Positions 45,132 through 55,603 are shown, counted from the stretch's first letter. The stretch: DNA of 64,000 bases from JAQUTK01 sp963677415 (GCA_963677415.2 CAXXFJ010000004.1:1-64000); one strand, 5' to 3'. Notes: a model not told the origin generated them from the sequence alone. Numbers and translations: made by a program.

Positions 45132-47573
45132 ATGAAGAAAGCTGTCGGTCTATTTATTCTAATGCTGCTGACATGTACTTGGTCACATGCAGTTCAGTTT
45201 ACACACCCTGACAGGATCAGGTACGATGGGTCATGCATGACCATTGAAGGAGAAGATGTTTTTATTTACAGTGCGGCATTTCATTATTTCCGTTGTCCGC
45301 AGGAGCTATGGCGCGATCGTTTCAAGAAGATCAAAGAAGCGGGATTCAATACCGTGGAGACCTATGTGCCGTGGAACTGGCACGAACGCCTCATGCCATC
45401 CAGCATTGATGACACTACAAAGTTTGACTTTACAGATCTGAAAGCCTGGTTGAAGATGGCTCAGGATGAATTTGGCTTTTACACCATCGTCCGTCCCGGA
45501 CCGTTTATCTGTGCGGAGTGGTCGGGCGGTGCTTATCCTCGTTGGCTGGCAAAGTTTGGTCCAGGAACAGGCGGATTCTGGTTGCGCAGTGCTGATTCCG
45601 AACATGTGAAATGGTCCATACATTGGTATGATGCCGTCTGTAAAGTCTTTGCTCCCGAGCAGATTACCCGCAAACCACGTGGTAGTAAAGGAATCATCAT
45701 GGTGCAGATAGAAAATGAATACAATGCCCACGGTTGCGACAATAAACCTTATTTTCTGAAGGCACTCTGCAACTCGGCTACCAGAAATGGCATTGACGTG
45801 CCGTTGTTTACCTGTTTGACAGGCGAATGCCGTGGAAGCAAAGACCCTGTCTTATCTCAGGTGTTTGATTGTGATAATTATTATGTTGGCCTTACCGATG
45901 CGCCAAGTTGTGCCCGTCGTATGGCAGACCTTCGTAAGAGCCAACCCGAAGCGCCCGGCTTTGTGACTGAATTGCAGGGAGGCTGGTTTTCGCTGGTCAC
46001 CGGCGGTCTGAGTGAAGATCACTATTCGGATTACCGCCATTTCAATGCGATCTCTTTGATGTCGTTGCTTGGAGGAGCTACGGGTCTCAATCCGTATATG
46101 TTCTTTGGAGGGACACATTTTGCAGGCTGGGGGGCACGGGGTATGACGACCAGCTATGATTACAATGCTGCCATCAGAGAGAGTGGCGCGGTGGGTGCCA
46201 AATACTATGCGGCAAAAGAGATCGGTGCATTTATAGAAGCCAATAAAAAGGCCTTACTACGCTCGGAAGGAGGTCCTTGCGAACTGAGGGATGCCCCTGC
46301 TAACCTGTTTGGTGGGATTCGTACAGCCAAAGATGGTACACGATTTGTCTTCCTTCACAACACGGATCCCAAAAATCCTTTAGGTGGCAAAGTGACTATT
46401 GTGCCGGGCACAGTTGCCAAAACTACCGAGCCGATGTACAACATCAACCAACATGGAGAGAAAGTGTTGATCAAAGCGGCAGAAACCGCCACGGCTACAG
46501 CTGCTTCTGAGCCTTTTACCGTGGACTATCAATTGTCCGCTCTCGGTGCTCAGGTACTTGTTATTCCTCCCGGAGCCACTCCTGATCAAGGCAAATGGTG
46601 GCCTCAGACTGGGATGCGTCCGATTCGCCCATCTGTGAATATTGCTCCCGTGCGTATCGCTGAGGCTTTGCGTTGCGAAGATCCGGTGAAGGATGCTGAG
46701 TGGAAGCAACTACCTGCTCAGACATCGCTCGCCGAACTGGGCGTGACTGATTTTCGCTATAGCCTCTATCGCTCCGTGGTCAATCTGAATGCTATAGCGG
46801 CTGCAAAGGAGACACGGTTGTTATTCAATATGTTTACAAGAGATATCGTATCGGTTCAGGTCAACGGCAAACAGGCAGTGCGACTCTTCCCGGACAAGGC
46901 AGATGCACAAAGCTGGCCTACCCGTGGGGCATTTGACCGTATCCGTCCCAATGAATTTGACAACCGCTTTGATGTGAGCGGACTGCTGAAAAAAGGAGAG
47001 AATGAGATTGTCGTTGTCTATGAGAGCCTTGGTCATGCACATGGATATATGCCGATGGAAGAGCTGAACGGGATTCGCAAAGGTGGACTTTCTTCTCTGG
47101 ATACTCTTCTCACTCATCCTCTGCAATGGGACTATGCAGCAGATGTGGCTGGTGTTACCAAAGGATGGACCAAGCCGGGATTCTCTTCGGATAAGTGGGA
47201 GAAGGTTGCCTTGGATACGACCATGGAGATACCCCGTAAAGGCAATGGAGTACAACCCAAAGGCACTCCCGACGGACTGTTTACCTGGTATCGGGTGGAG
47301 TTTTCATTGCCTGCAAATGATCCAAAGATCTGGATGCCCTGGCTGGCAAAGATCAATGCTTCGGGCAATGGATATATGTGGCTGAATGGTCATAATATCG
47401 GACGTCACTGGGAATCGGGACCACAACGTGAGTATTTCCTCCCTGAATGCTGGCTCAACTTTGGCAAAGAGAAGAAAAATGTCCTTGTCTTTGGTTTGCG
47501 CCAGACGATTAACGGAGCTACATTAAAAGCAATTGAGATTGCTCCCTATCCGGAAAGTGCCGAATCCAGATGA
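45132..47573 (+). CDS. GH35 beta-galactosidase
   Basis: The 813-residue exported enzyme has the GH35 signatures AAFHYFRCPQELWRDRFKK (49-67) and YVPWNWHE (78-85). The acid/base is Glu196 in QIENEY and the nucleophile Glu280 in VTELQGGW. The TIM barrel (about 30-370) is followed by beta-sandwich domains, including a jelly roll with YMWLNGHNIGRHW near the end. It would remove terminal beta-galactose in the periplasm. It lies 50 bases after the GH36-like gene and 106 before the GH2 gene. Confidence 0.94.
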   Translation: MKKAVGLFILMLLTCTWSHAVQFTHPDRIRYDGSCMTIEGEDVFIYSAAFHYFRCPQELWRDRFKKIKEAGFNTVETYVPWNWHERLMPSSIDDTTKFDFTDLKAWLKMAQDEFGFYTIVRPGPFICAEWSGGAYPRWLAKFGPGTGGFWLRSADSEHVKWSIHWYDAVCKVFAPEQITRKPRGSKGIIMVQIENEYNAHGCDNKPYFLKALCNSATRNGIDVPLFTCLTGECRGSKDPVLSQVFDCDNYYVGLTDAPSCARRMADLRKSQPEAPGFVTELQGGWFSLVTGGLSEDHYSDYRHFNAISLMSLLGGATGLNPYMFFGGTHFAGWGARGMTTSYDYNAAIRESGAVGAKYYAAKEIGAFIEANKKALLRSEGGPCELRDAPANLFGGIRTAKDGTRFVFLHNTDPKNPLGGKVTIVPGTVAKTTEPMYNINQHGEKVLIKAAETATATAASEPFTVDYQLSALGAQVLVIPPGATPDQGKWWPQTGMRPIRPSVNIAPVRIAEALRCEDPVKDAEWKQLPAQTSLAELGVTDFRYSLYRSVVNLNAIAAAKETRLLFNMFTRDIVSVQVNGKQAVRLFPDKADAQSWPTRGAFDRIRPNEFDNRFDVSGLLKKGENEIVVVYESLGHAHGYMPMEELNGIRKGGLSSLDTLLTHPLQWDYAADVAGVTKGWTKPGFSSDKWEKVALDTTMEIPRKGNGVQPKGTPDGLFTWYRVEFSLPANDPKIWMPWLAKINASGNGYMWLNGHNIGRHWESGPQREYFLPECWLNFGKEKKNVLVFGLRQTINGATLKAIEIAPYPESAESR

Positions 47574-47679
47574 TGCTATCAAAGAGATACTTTCTTCGAA
47601 GTAGTATCTTCCATTTATATCTTTATTTTTCCTGTTTTGAATGAAATAATTTGATTGTCAACAATATAATCACTGAATT

Positions 47680-50259
47680 ATGAAATATGCTATTTTGAGA
47701 GGTTACTCTCTCCTGGCTCTGTTGCTGGTCTCCGCATTGACGTTTTCAGCTGCTTCAGCAACCGAAGCAGTGAGGTTTCAGAATGCTGGCAGCAAGAACG
47801 CGATTGTCCGCATGGGAGCTTCCGATGTCCTCTCTTTTGATCAGGGATGGCTCTTCAAACGGGTTGGCTTGCAAGCCGACGGCACGAGTATTGTGGAACC
47901 GGAAGGACTACAAAATACACAGATAGATGACGCTTCGTGGCGCAAACTGGATCTCCCACATGACTGGGCGATAGAAGGACCTTTCCGGATTGAACTGGAG
48001 GGAGGCACAGGGAAGCTGCCATTTAAGGGCATCGGCTGGTACCGGAAGCATTTTACTGTTCCCGCTGAGGATCAGGGCAAACGGATATTCATTGATTTTG
48101 ACGGTGCTATGGCCAACGCGGAGATCTGGCTCAATGGATACTATGTGGGCACATGGCCTTATGGCTATAGTTCGTTCCGGAAGGATCTGACCTCTTTCCT
48201 CCATTTCGGAAAAGAGAATCTGCTTGCCGTACGACTGAATACAGAGAAGTGGGATTCGCGCTGGTATCCGGGAGCCGGTATCTATCGCCATGTATGGCTG
48301 GTGCGTACTGAGCCGGTACATGTGGGTCATTGGGGTACGTATATCACGACACCCGAGGTTTCCAAAGAGATGGCAACCGTGAAGATGGAAGTGACCGTTG
48401 ACAATCAGGGTAAGCAAACAGTGGAGGCGACCCTGCGCACAGAGATCTTTGAACTCAACGGGGATAACAAACCGGGTAAGAAAGTGGCCACGGTGGAAAA
48501 GACAGGCGTGACGGTAGGAGCGGAGAAGAGTGCGGAGACGACCTTACAGTGGACGCTGAAAAATCCGAAACGTTGGGATATCCTCTCTCCCAACCGGTAT
48601 GTGGCACAGACATCCGTGATCGTCAACGGACAGGTGACTGACGTGTACAATACCCCGTTTGGAGTACGTACGATTGAGTTTACCGCCGATAGAGGCTTCT
48701 TGCTCAACGATCGTCGGGTGGAAATCCAGGGCACCTGCAACCATCATGATCTGGGTGCATTGGGTGCAGCTATCAATACCAGTGCACTGCGTCGTCAGTT
48801 GACGCTACTACAAGAGATGGGATGCAATTCGTTGCGTACATCGCATAACCCTCCTGCCCCTGAATTGCTCGAACTGGCTGATCAGATGGGCTTTCTGGTT
48901 TGGGATGAGGCTTTTGACTGCTGGAAGAATGGTAAAAGGGCACTGGACTACAACAAACTCTATGATGAATGGCATGCGATGGATCTGCAGGCCATGGTAC
49001 ACCGTGACCGCAATCATCCCTCGGTATTTATCTGGTCGATAGGCAATGAGGTGATGGAACAGCGCGATGTGGTGATGACCAAACATCTGGCAGATATTGT
49101 GCGTGGTGAAGATCCGACACGACCTGTTTCCAATGGGTATAATGATCCGGATGGCGGTCGGGAATCAGGGGCTGTGATGGGGCTGGATCTGATGGGAGTC
49201 AATTACTTCTTCGGACAACAGGCGAAATGGGATGCCGATCCACGCTATTCCAACAAACCTACCATTGGCAGTGAGACCTCCTCCTGTGTCACTTCACGGG
49301 GTGAATACTTCTTTGGTGCCGAGTATAAGAACTGGCAGATCTCCTCGTATGACCTGGCGCATCCGGGATGGGGATGTAGTCCGGATGATCAGTTCCGAAC
49401 CAATGCGAAGTTCCCGAACGTGCTGGGTGAATATGTGTGGACAGGATTTGACTATCTCGGCGAACCAACGCCCTATAATTCAGATGAAACCAACCTGCTG
49501 AACTTCAGAAATGATCCTTTAAAAAAGGCCGAGCTGGAGCGTAAACTGGAAGAGCTGAAAGCTCAGAAAGCACCGTCACGGAGTAGCTATTTTGGCATTA
49601 TCGACCTGGCAGGTTTCCCGAAGGATCGCTATTATATCTATCAGGCACACTGGCGTCCCGACTTTCCGATGGCGCACATCTTGCCACATTGGAACTGGAG
49701 CGAACGTGTTGATTCAATCGTACCGGTACATGTATATACCTCCGGCGATGAGGCGGAGCTGTTTCTCAATGGGAAGAGTCTGGGACGAAAAGCTAAAATA
49801 CCCGGACAGGATTTCCGTCTGGTGTGGGACAAGGTGATTTACCAACCCGGCGAACTGAAAGTGATTGCTTATAAAAACGGCAAACAGTGGGCTACCGATG
49901 TGATGAAGACCACCGGAGAGGCGGCAAGACTTGCTCTGTCAGTTGACCGTAACAAGATTGCGTCAGATGGTGCAGATCTGGCATTTGTGACACTACGGGT
50001 GGAGGATCAAAACAATCTGATGGTGCCCCGTTCACACCCGCTGATCAGCTTTGCAGTGGAGGGCCCCGGCGAGATCGTCGCTACCGATAACGGCGATGCC
50101 ATCTGTTACACCTCATTCCAAAGCACGCAACGCGAAGCATACAACGGCATGGCACTCGTGATTGTGAAGGCAAAAAAAGGTGCAAAGGGTAGTTTCAAGG
50201 TGAAAGCCAGTAGTGATGCATTGCAGACCGGCGAGGTGGCAGTCCGGATTAATAAGTAA
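47680..50259 (+). CDS. GH2 family glycosidase (beta-galactosidase-like)
   Basis: The 859-residue protein begins with a signal peptide ending near AASA. Sugar-binding, Ig-like and TIM-barrel domains follow in GH2 order: LPHDWAIEGPF (92-102), GTCNHHDLG (351-359), acid/base Glu457 in IGNEV and nucleophile Glu532 in IGSETSS. C-terminal Ig-like domains (DUF4982-type) occupy about 690-855. The sequence most resembles beta-galactosidases but other beta-glycosides cannot be excluded. Its stop shares one base with the next start (TAATG), indicating coupled translation. Confidence 0.93.
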   Translation: MKYAILRGYSLLALLLVSALTFSAASATEAVRFQNAGSKNAIVRMGASDVLSFDQGWLFKRVGLQADGTSIVEPEGLQNTQIDDASWRKLDLPHDWAIEGPFRIELEGGTGKLPFKGIGWYRKHFTVPAEDQGKRIFIDFDGAMANAEIWLNGYYVGTWPYGYSSFRKDLTSFLHFGKENLLAVRLNTEKWDSRWYPGAGIYRHVWLVRTEPVHVGHWGTYITTPEVSKEMATVKMEVTVDNQGKQTVEATLRTEIFELNGDNKPGKKVATVEKTGVTVGAEKSAETTLQWTLKNPKRWDILSPNRYVAQTSVIVNGQVTDVYNTPFGVRTIEFTADRGFLLNDRRVEIQGTCNHHDLGALGAAINTSALRRQLTLLQEMGCNSLRTSHNPPAPELLELADQMGFLVWDEAFDCWKNGKRALDYNKLYDEWHAMDLQAMVHRDRNHPSVFIWSIGNEVMEQRDVVMTKHLADIVRGEDPTRPVSNGYNDPDGGRESGAVMGLDLMGVNYFFGQQAKWDADPRYSNKPTIGSETSSCVTSRGEYFFGAEYKNWQISSYDLAHPGWGCSPDDQFRTNAKFPNVLGEYVWTGFDYLGEPTPYNSDETNLLNFRNDPLKKAELERKLEELKAQKAPSRSSYFGIIDLAGFPKDRYYIYQAHWRPDFPMAHILPHWNWSERVDSIVPVHVYTSGDEAELFLNGKSLGRKAKIPGQDFRLVWDKVIYQPGELKVIAYKNGKQWATDVMKTTGEAARLALSVDRNKIASDGADLAFVTLRVEDQNNLMVPRSHPLISFAVEGPGEIVATDNGDAICYTSFQSTQREAYNGMALVIVKAKKGAKGSFKVKASSDALQTGEVAVRINK

Positions 50260-52997
50260 TGATTGCACCCATGCGACTAACAACAGTACCACTGAAAAGG
50301 CCTTTTATAGTACTCTCATTGCTGCTTCTCTCCCTGACCGGTAGAGCACAGGATGAGAAAAAAGAAGGCCTGATCGACGCACATGTTTTAGGACAAACCC
50401 TGCTGAAAGGAGAAACCGGTCTGGAGAAAACAGTGATGCAGGAGTATGCTTCTCCAACGGAGATTGCCGGTCTATTGTCCGCGCTTCCGGATCGTACCTT
50501 TTTGCTGTTTCCCGAGACTCGTGCCCATACAATTCGTTTGCTCGACGGAATCCCTTCCGTATGGGCAAAGCGAACTATCCAACAGATGGAGCGTATCGAA
50601 CTGACAGCACAGCCCGGTGAGTATTTCGTTTTCCAGATCGGCGTATTTGCCGCCCGTGCCGATATCAACACCCTTCAATGGAACTCATCAGGCTTCAAAG
50701 GGCAGACAAAACTGAGCGGATTGACCTGTTTCAATCTCGAAGGAATAGACATTGTCGGTCAAAAGTTTGTCAAGGATATATCTGTCAGAAAAGGCGAGGT
50801 TCAACCTTTGTGGTTTGGAATTCAGATACCAGAAACAGCAAAAGGTGACTATACCGCACAGATCAGTGTGGGTGGAAAAGGTGAGAAGTCACAATCCGTT
50901 GACGTTCAGTTACACATATCCGGATCCGTGGTGCGTAACAGTGGCTTTGATGATGGCAACCGTTTGTCGCGGATGGCATGGCTCAACACCACCATTGGTG
51001 AAAGTCAGGAAGTAACCAAAGGTTATATCCCTCTGGAACGAAGAGGACAGGGTTTTGCCATTCTCGGACGGGAAATGAAGATCGCAGACAATGGTTTGCC
51101 TTTGTCAATGGATAGCTATTTCGGTGCCAACAACGAAACGTTGGTACGCACGCCACAACCGATATTAAGTGGAGCCTTTCGTTTTGTAGTAGAACTTGCC
51201 AATGGGAAAATCCTCACGTTCAAACCCGGCACACTCCGTTTCACAGCAACCACACCGTCGAAGTTGGTTTGGAAAGTAGTGAACCATGCCGCCGAAGCAG
51301 AGATGGAAGTGACCGGAACAGCAGAATTCGATGGTTTTGTAGGCTATCAGATCCGACTAATCTCCAGGCAGAAGTTGTCAGTCAAAGACATCCGTCTGGA
51401 GATACCCATGACCGCATCCATGTCGCGATACATGATGGGACTGGGAAAAGTAGGAGGCTTCCGTCCGGATATCTGGTCGTGGACTTGGAATGTCAAAAAG
51501 AACGGACAGGACGATGTGTGGTTAGGAGGGGTGAATGGAGGTCTGCGCATCAAGTTGAAAGACGAAAACTATCGCCGCCAGTTGGTCAATGTCTATTATC
51601 CATTTTGTCCGCTACTGTTGCCTCAGTCGTGGGGAAACGACAACAAAGGAGGCGCGACTATTGCTTCAGTTGCTAACGGTACTCTTCTGACAGCCTTTTC
51701 CGGCAGTCGGGAAATGGTCAAAAAGCAAGAGCTGTATTACAACTGTGAGTTACTGATCACACCCCTGAAGATGATTGATAAGAGTGTTCAGTTTGACGAC
51801 CGTTATTATCACTCCGATAGAGATGTAAGCACCTCGTTTATCTCAGAAGCCGACAAAGCAGGAGCCAACATCATCAATATCCACCACAAAAAGGACATCT
51901 ATCCCTTCATTAACTATCCCTATTTACCAGCCAACCTGGAGCCGCTGGGCAAGTTTATCGATGAAGCTCATACAAAGAATATCCGGACAAAAGTCTATTA
52001 CACCACCCGTGAACTTACGGTAAACACTCCTGAGATCTGGGCGATGCGTAGTATGAATGGAGAAGTTGTTTTTCCCGGTCCGGGCAAAGAGGCCAAAACA
52101 GTCATCAATCCCAACGGACCTGATCCCTGGTTGATTGAAAACTTTAAGACCGGATTCATTCCTGCCTGGAAGTGTACCTTTTCAGAAGGACCCTACAAAG
52201 GACGTCAGGATCTCTCAGTCATTACGACGCCCGACTCGCGGTTAAACAACTTCTTTCTGGGCGGTCTCGACTGGATGTGCCGCTATCTGCATATCGATGG
52301 CATCTACATTGATGACTCCGCGCTTGACCGTGAGACGCTTCGTCGGGCTCGTAGGATCATGGACGGCACTCGTCCGGCTCCACGCATTGATTTGCATACA
52401 TGGAATCATTTCAACGACATGGCCGGCAATGCCTGCTGCCTCAACCTCTACATGGATCTCCTTCCATATCTGGACATGATGTGGATTGGCGAAGGACGTG
52501 ACTACAATACTTCTCCCGACTATTGGCTGGTAGAAATTGCCGGCATTCCTTTCGGACTGACCTCTCAGATGCTTCAGGGTGGCGGTAATAAATGGCGCGG
52601 AATGGTATTTGGCATGACGAATCGATTGGGATGGTACGGTCCGACACCTGAATATCTATGGCAATTCTGGGACGAACAGCATATTCAGGAGATGGAGATG
52701 ATCGGATTCTGGGACGAGCAGTGCCCGGTGAGAGCCGATAAGAAAGAGATGGTAACCACCGTATTCAAAGGTAAAGAGAGTGCGATCATTGCGGTGGCAA
52801 ACTGGACCGGCGAACCACAATCCGGCAGACTGACCATCGACTGGGAGAAGCTGGGCTTTGATCCCGCTCAAACCACGCTGTCAATGCCTGAGATCAAAGA
52901 ATTTCAATCCGAACAAACACCTGTTTCACTGGAAAACTTAACCCTTCCAGCCAAGCAGGGGTTCCTGATTGTATTGAAGAAAGTAAGGAATGATTAA
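50259..52997 (+). CDS. Glycoside-hydrolase-like protein (DUF6067/DUF4091 type)
   Basis: The 912-residue protein has a signal peptide after MRLTTVPLKR (SLLLLSLTGRAQ). A beta-rich N-terminal half (about 30-420) is followed by a TIM-barrel region. HIDGIYIDDSALDRETLRRA and MMWIGEGRDYN (near residues 680-750) are its acidic conserved blocks and probably line the active site. The layout matches Bacteroidota proteins labelled DUF6067 or GH123-like; specificity is unknown. It closes the plus-strand glycan cluster and its start overlaps the GH2 stop by one base. Confidence 0.68.
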   Translation: MIAPMRLTTVPLKRPFIVLSLLLLSLTGRAQDEKKEGLIDAHVLGQTLLKGETGLEKTVMQEYASPTEIAGLLSALPDRTFLLFPETRAHTIRLLDGIPSVWAKRTIQQMERIELTAQPGEYFVFQIGVFAARADINTLQWNSSGFKGQTKLSGLTCFNLEGIDIVGQKFVKDISVRKGEVQPLWFGIQIPETAKGDYTAQISVGGKGEKSQSVDVQLHISGSVVRNSGFDDGNRLSRMAWLNTTIGESQEVTKGYIPLERRGQGFAILGREMKIADNGLPLSMDSYFGANNETLVRTPQPILSGAFRFVVELANGKILTFKPGTLRFTATTPSKLVWKVVNHAAEAEMEVTGTAEFDGFVGYQIRLISRQKLSVKDIRLEIPMTASMSRYMMGLGKVGGFRPDIWSWTWNVKKNGQDDVWLGGVNGGLRIKLKDENYRRQLVNVYYPFCPLLLPQSWGNDNKGGATIASVANGTLLTAFSGSREMVKKQELYYNCELLITPLKMIDKSVQFDDRYYHSDRDVSTSFISEADKAGANIINIHHKKDIYPFINYPYLPANLEPLGKFIDEAHTKNIRTKVYYTTRELTVNTPEIWAMRSMNGEVVFPGPGKEAKTVINPNGPDPWLIENFKTGFIPAWKCTFSEGPYKGRQDLSVITTPDSRLNNFFLGGLDWMCRYLHIDGIYIDDSALDRETLRRARRIMDGTRPAPRIDLHTWNHFNDMAGNACCLNLYMDLLPYLDMMWIGEGRDYNTSPDYWLVEIAGIPFGLTSQMLQGGGNKWRGMVFGMTNRLGWYGPTPEYLWQFWDEQHIQEMEMIGFWDEQCPVRADKKEMVTTVFKGKESAIIAVANWTGEPQSGRLTIDWEKLGFDPAQTTLSMPEIKEFQSEQTPVSLENLTLPAKQGFLIVLKKVRND

Positions 52998-52999
52998 AT

Positions 53000-53206
53000 C
53001 ATCCGCAGCTGGAAGAATTCAGATTCGGCGAACAAACCATTAAAAACAGTTTTAACCGTCCCGCTTATATGCATAACTTTCCTGTAAAATGGATGACTGC
53101 TGACGGGAAGACACTCTGTCAGATTTCAGACAGGGGAGATCAATTGAATATAGTAAAAGCAACCCTCACTATCCCACGCATTACGCATCTTTCGCTGTCA
53201 CATTGA
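53000..53206 (+). pseudogene. C-terminal remnant of an unidentified exported protein gene
   Basis: A 68-codon open stretch without a start reads as protein: RPAYMHNFPVKWMTADGKTL then QLNIVKATLTIP. It resembles the C-terminal end of Bacteroidota DUF4185/DUF5005-like enzymes. It is probably the tail of a gene whose front was deleted, perhaps next to the glycan cluster. Confidence 0.5.
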
Positions 53207-53333
53207 GCCGAATGGTACAGCCGGGCGTAGATCTTGACTGCAAATTAGGTTAAATGTTATCGTATGGAATAGTATTTTTACTTTTTAAGTCTTAATGTCT
53301 CATATTTTGCATATATTTCGGGCTTAAATATAG

Positions 53334-54803
53334 ATGATGATGATTAGCTTAAAAGTCGTGCATAAATTAGTCTTTGTTTTATCAATTATTGGGACAGTAA
53401 TAGTACCAGATAAAATAAACGCACAAGGTCTTTCAGAAAAAGCAAAGAAAGATAAACTTGATTCAATTCGTAACAATCCATCCGGGCAGATTTACTATTT
53501 CGACGGGAAACAAATATCCGAAGAGAGTTTTTATAAGAAAGCTTACGATGGAGAATTAAATGGTCTGGCAGGCACAGGAGGCATTGCTGGAAAAGATGCT
53601 GTTACAAGATTTGGAGAACGTTACAGATATGGCGTTTGTTTTTTTAATCCAAAGGGTAAAGCTAGTTCGTATGACATTGAAAAGCAGGATTCTATCCTCA
53701 TTCCTTTCAAAAAGCGACTTTCTAGTGGCTCCAGACAAAGCAATGAATATAAATTAAATGGAGTCGTAAATAAAATGTTTGATGGAAATGCCATTATGCT
53801 TTTTTCGTTTGATCAGGATAAGATTCAAAATGTTGACACTGCATTCATTGACAATGGTTGTTTTGAGTTCCGGGGAAAAGAAAATATAAACGATATAGGG
53901 ATTCTCAGCATCGGTAATTTTCCGGATACTGTATTAAATCAACTGGTGATCCTGGAACGTGGAAATATAAACGTTTCCGTAGATAACAAAAGGATTGGAG
54001 GCTCTCCTTTAAATGATCTCTTCCAATCATATTTAGATACAAGCATAGTTTTTCGGAATGAGTTACAATCCATCGCAAAATCAGATACAAACAAAGGTTA
54101 TATTGTAAAAGGAACACCCTTGTACAAAAAACATGTTGAGATTGGGAAATATATAGTAGATTTCAAAAAAAGAAATATTACTAATTTTGTAGGACAGTAT
54201 TTTTTTGAGAAGGAAGCGGGGAGAGGAATTTCAGAATTAATAGCATATCCATCACAAAACTCATTGGATAGTGCTTTCTTTATGGTCTATAATGCAGCAG
54301 ATACACTGTATAGAAAGAAGAAATGGATTGGAAAATATATTGAATCTTTGAAGAAAGACATTGAGAGAAAACGCTTGCAAGAAGAGATGAAAAATAATTT
54401 GTATATCGACTTGACATTAAAAGATGTTTCAGGTGAAAGTAAAAAGATTTCACAGTATGTAGGTGAATCAAAATACACACTTCTCGATTTTTGGGCATCA
54501 TGGTGTGGGCCCTGTATTCAATCGTTTGGTAAGCTCAAAGAAGTGTATGAGAAGTATGATAGAAAAAAAATAAATATTATAGGAATTTCTTTGGATACAA
54601 GTGAGACTGATTGGTTAATCTCGATGAAAAAAAACCAAGTGCCTTGGGTGCAACTTTTGACAGGTAATGACGAACTTGTTAAACAGATTAAGACAATTTA
54701 TGCATTTCAAGCTATTCCATTTACTGTACTTTTAGATCAAGAAGGGAAAATAGTTCAAAACAATTGCGATATATACTCAATCGATGAATTTATAAAAGAA
54801 TAG
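53334..54803 (+). CDS. TlpA-like thiol-disulfide oxidoreductase with DUF4369-type N-terminus
   Basis: The 489-residue exported protein has a signal segment (about residues 4-25). A DUF4369-like beta domain occupies about 140-230 and a helical spacer follows. A C-terminal thioredoxin fold starts near 360, with FWASWCGPC holding the CxxC pair and the cis-Pro region IPFTVLLDQEGK. This is the common Bacteroidota AhpC/TlpA architecture acting in the periplasm. The first 110 residues are unusual and contain no cysteine in a lipobox position, so membrane anchoring is unclear. It precedes a strong shared terminator. Confidence 0.85.
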   Translation: MMMISLKVVHKLVFVLSIIGTVIVPDKINAQGLSEKAKKDKLDSIRNNPSGQIYYFDGKQISEESFYKKAYDGELNGLAGTGGIAGKDAVTRFGERYRYGVCFFNPKGKASSYDIEKQDSILIPFKKRLSSGSRQSNEYKLNGVVNKMFDGNAIMLFSFDQDKIQNVDTAFIDNGCFEFRGKENINDIGILSIGNFPDTVLNQLVILERGNINVSVDNKRIGGSPLNDLFQSYLDTSIVFRNELQSIAKSDTNKGYIVKGTPLYKKHVEIGKYIVDFKKRNITNFVGQYFFEKEAGRGISELIAYPSQNSLDSAFFMVYNAADTLYRKKKWIGKYIESLKKDIERKRLQEEMKNNLYIDLTLKDVSGESKKISQYVGESKYTLLDFWASWCGPCIQSFGKLKEVYEKYDRKKINIIGISLDTSETDWLISMKKNQVPWVQLLTGNDELVKQIKTIYAFQAIPFTVLLDQEGKIVQNNCDIYSIDEFIKE

Positions 54804-54849
54804 ATTCCTCTGCTTCTCCGCATAGCCGATATCTATCCGACGAATATAA

Positions 54850-54889
54850 GAAAGCACCCTTCCCGCATCGTAGCGGGAAGGGTGCTTTC
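54850..54889. terminator. Bidirectional terminator
   Basis: Perfect 17-base GC-rich arms (54850-54866 and 54873-54889) with a 6-base loop sit between the convergent TlpA-like and coiled-coil genes. Confidence 0.88.
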
Positions 54890-54891
54890 AG

Positions 54892-55170
54892 TTAATTGGC
54901 AAGTTGACGCTGGTTACAGTCCGCCACGTTGCACTTCAAGCCGGCGTTTTTGCTCATCTCTTCACGCAGTCCGCTGATCTCCGTGTAGAGCGTTTTGATC
55001 CGCTCACACAATTCGAAGTAATCCCTCTGAAACTTCTCGATCTGAACTACCAGGTAGTCGTACTGATCAGTCACCAGATCCGTGAACTCCCTCGCTTTCG
55101 CAGGATCACTTTTAAACAACTTCAGGATCGTCAGCAGCCATTCGAAGATCATTTTGATTTTGACACTCAT
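54892..55170 (-). CDS. Small coiled-coil protein downstream of HU-like gene
   Basis: I do not recognise this 92-residue protein. It starts with a hydrophobic stretch (IKMIFEWLLTILKLF, residues 5-19) that may be a membrane anchor or amphipathic helix, followed by a heptad-like helix (about 40-75; LVVQIEKFQRDYFELCERIKTL) and a Cys-containing tail. It begins 16 bases after the HU-like gene, so the two are very likely cotranscribed. Confidence 0.65.
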   Translation of the reverse strand: MSVKIKMIFEWLLTILKLFKSDPAKAREFTDLVTDQYDYLVVQIEKFQRDYFELCERIKTLYTEISGLREEMSKNAGLKCNVADCNQRQLAN

Positions 55171-55186
55171 GATAAGAAACGAATGA

Positions 55187-55603
55187 TTACGGTTCGACTA
55201 TTTCAGCCGGTGTCACGATGATGCCGGTCGATTTGAAGGCGATAGTCTTCATCATATCCTGCAGCAACTTGCCCGGAGTGAAGAGAATCTTCTTACGCAC
55301 GATCAGCGACGTCGCATAATCCTTCGAATCCTCCACGCCACTACCCCCGATACTCATCCGGAAATTACCAAACTCACCCAGCTGGATGATCCTGCCTTCG
55401 GCCAGACCCATCTTCATGGTATAAATCAGTCCGTCGAGCGCCGCCTGGATATCACCTTTGATACAGGTGCCACGGTCGGAGATAGTAGTACACAACGTTT
55501 CAAACTCAGTCTTACCGCTGCTTTTCACAGCCCCGTAAAACTTTTTAGGCGCCAGTCTGTCCTTCGGATTCGCCCGAAGCACCAATTGATAAGGAACACT
55601 CAT
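55187..55603 (-). CDS. HU-related DNA-binding protein
   Basis: The 138-residue protein matches the Bacteroidales HU-like family: LAPKKFYGAVKSSGKTEFETLC at the front, GLIYTMKMGLAEGRIIQLGEFGNFRMSIGG in the middle (given in parts), and a C-terminal extension ending TPAEIVEP. The ATG at 55603 was chosen because the MSVPYQL opening is the family start; the frame stays open upstream to 55843 but that part looks non-coding. Such proteins sit near DUF4248 and primase-helicase genes in many Bacteroidales genomes, as here. A role in local DNA architecture is likely. Confidence 0.88.
   Translation of the reverse strand: MSVPYQLVLRANPKDRLAPKKFYGAVKSSGKTEFETLCTTISDRGTCIKGDIQAALDGLIYTMKMGLAEGRIIQLGEFGNFRMSIGGSGVEDSKDYATSLIVRKKILFTPGKLLQDMMKTIAFKSTGIIVTPAEIVEP

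Noticed and set aside
47574..47679. Hairpin between GH35 and GH2 as a terminator
   Set aside because: Only about six paired bases with a loop of uncertain size; too weak to call.
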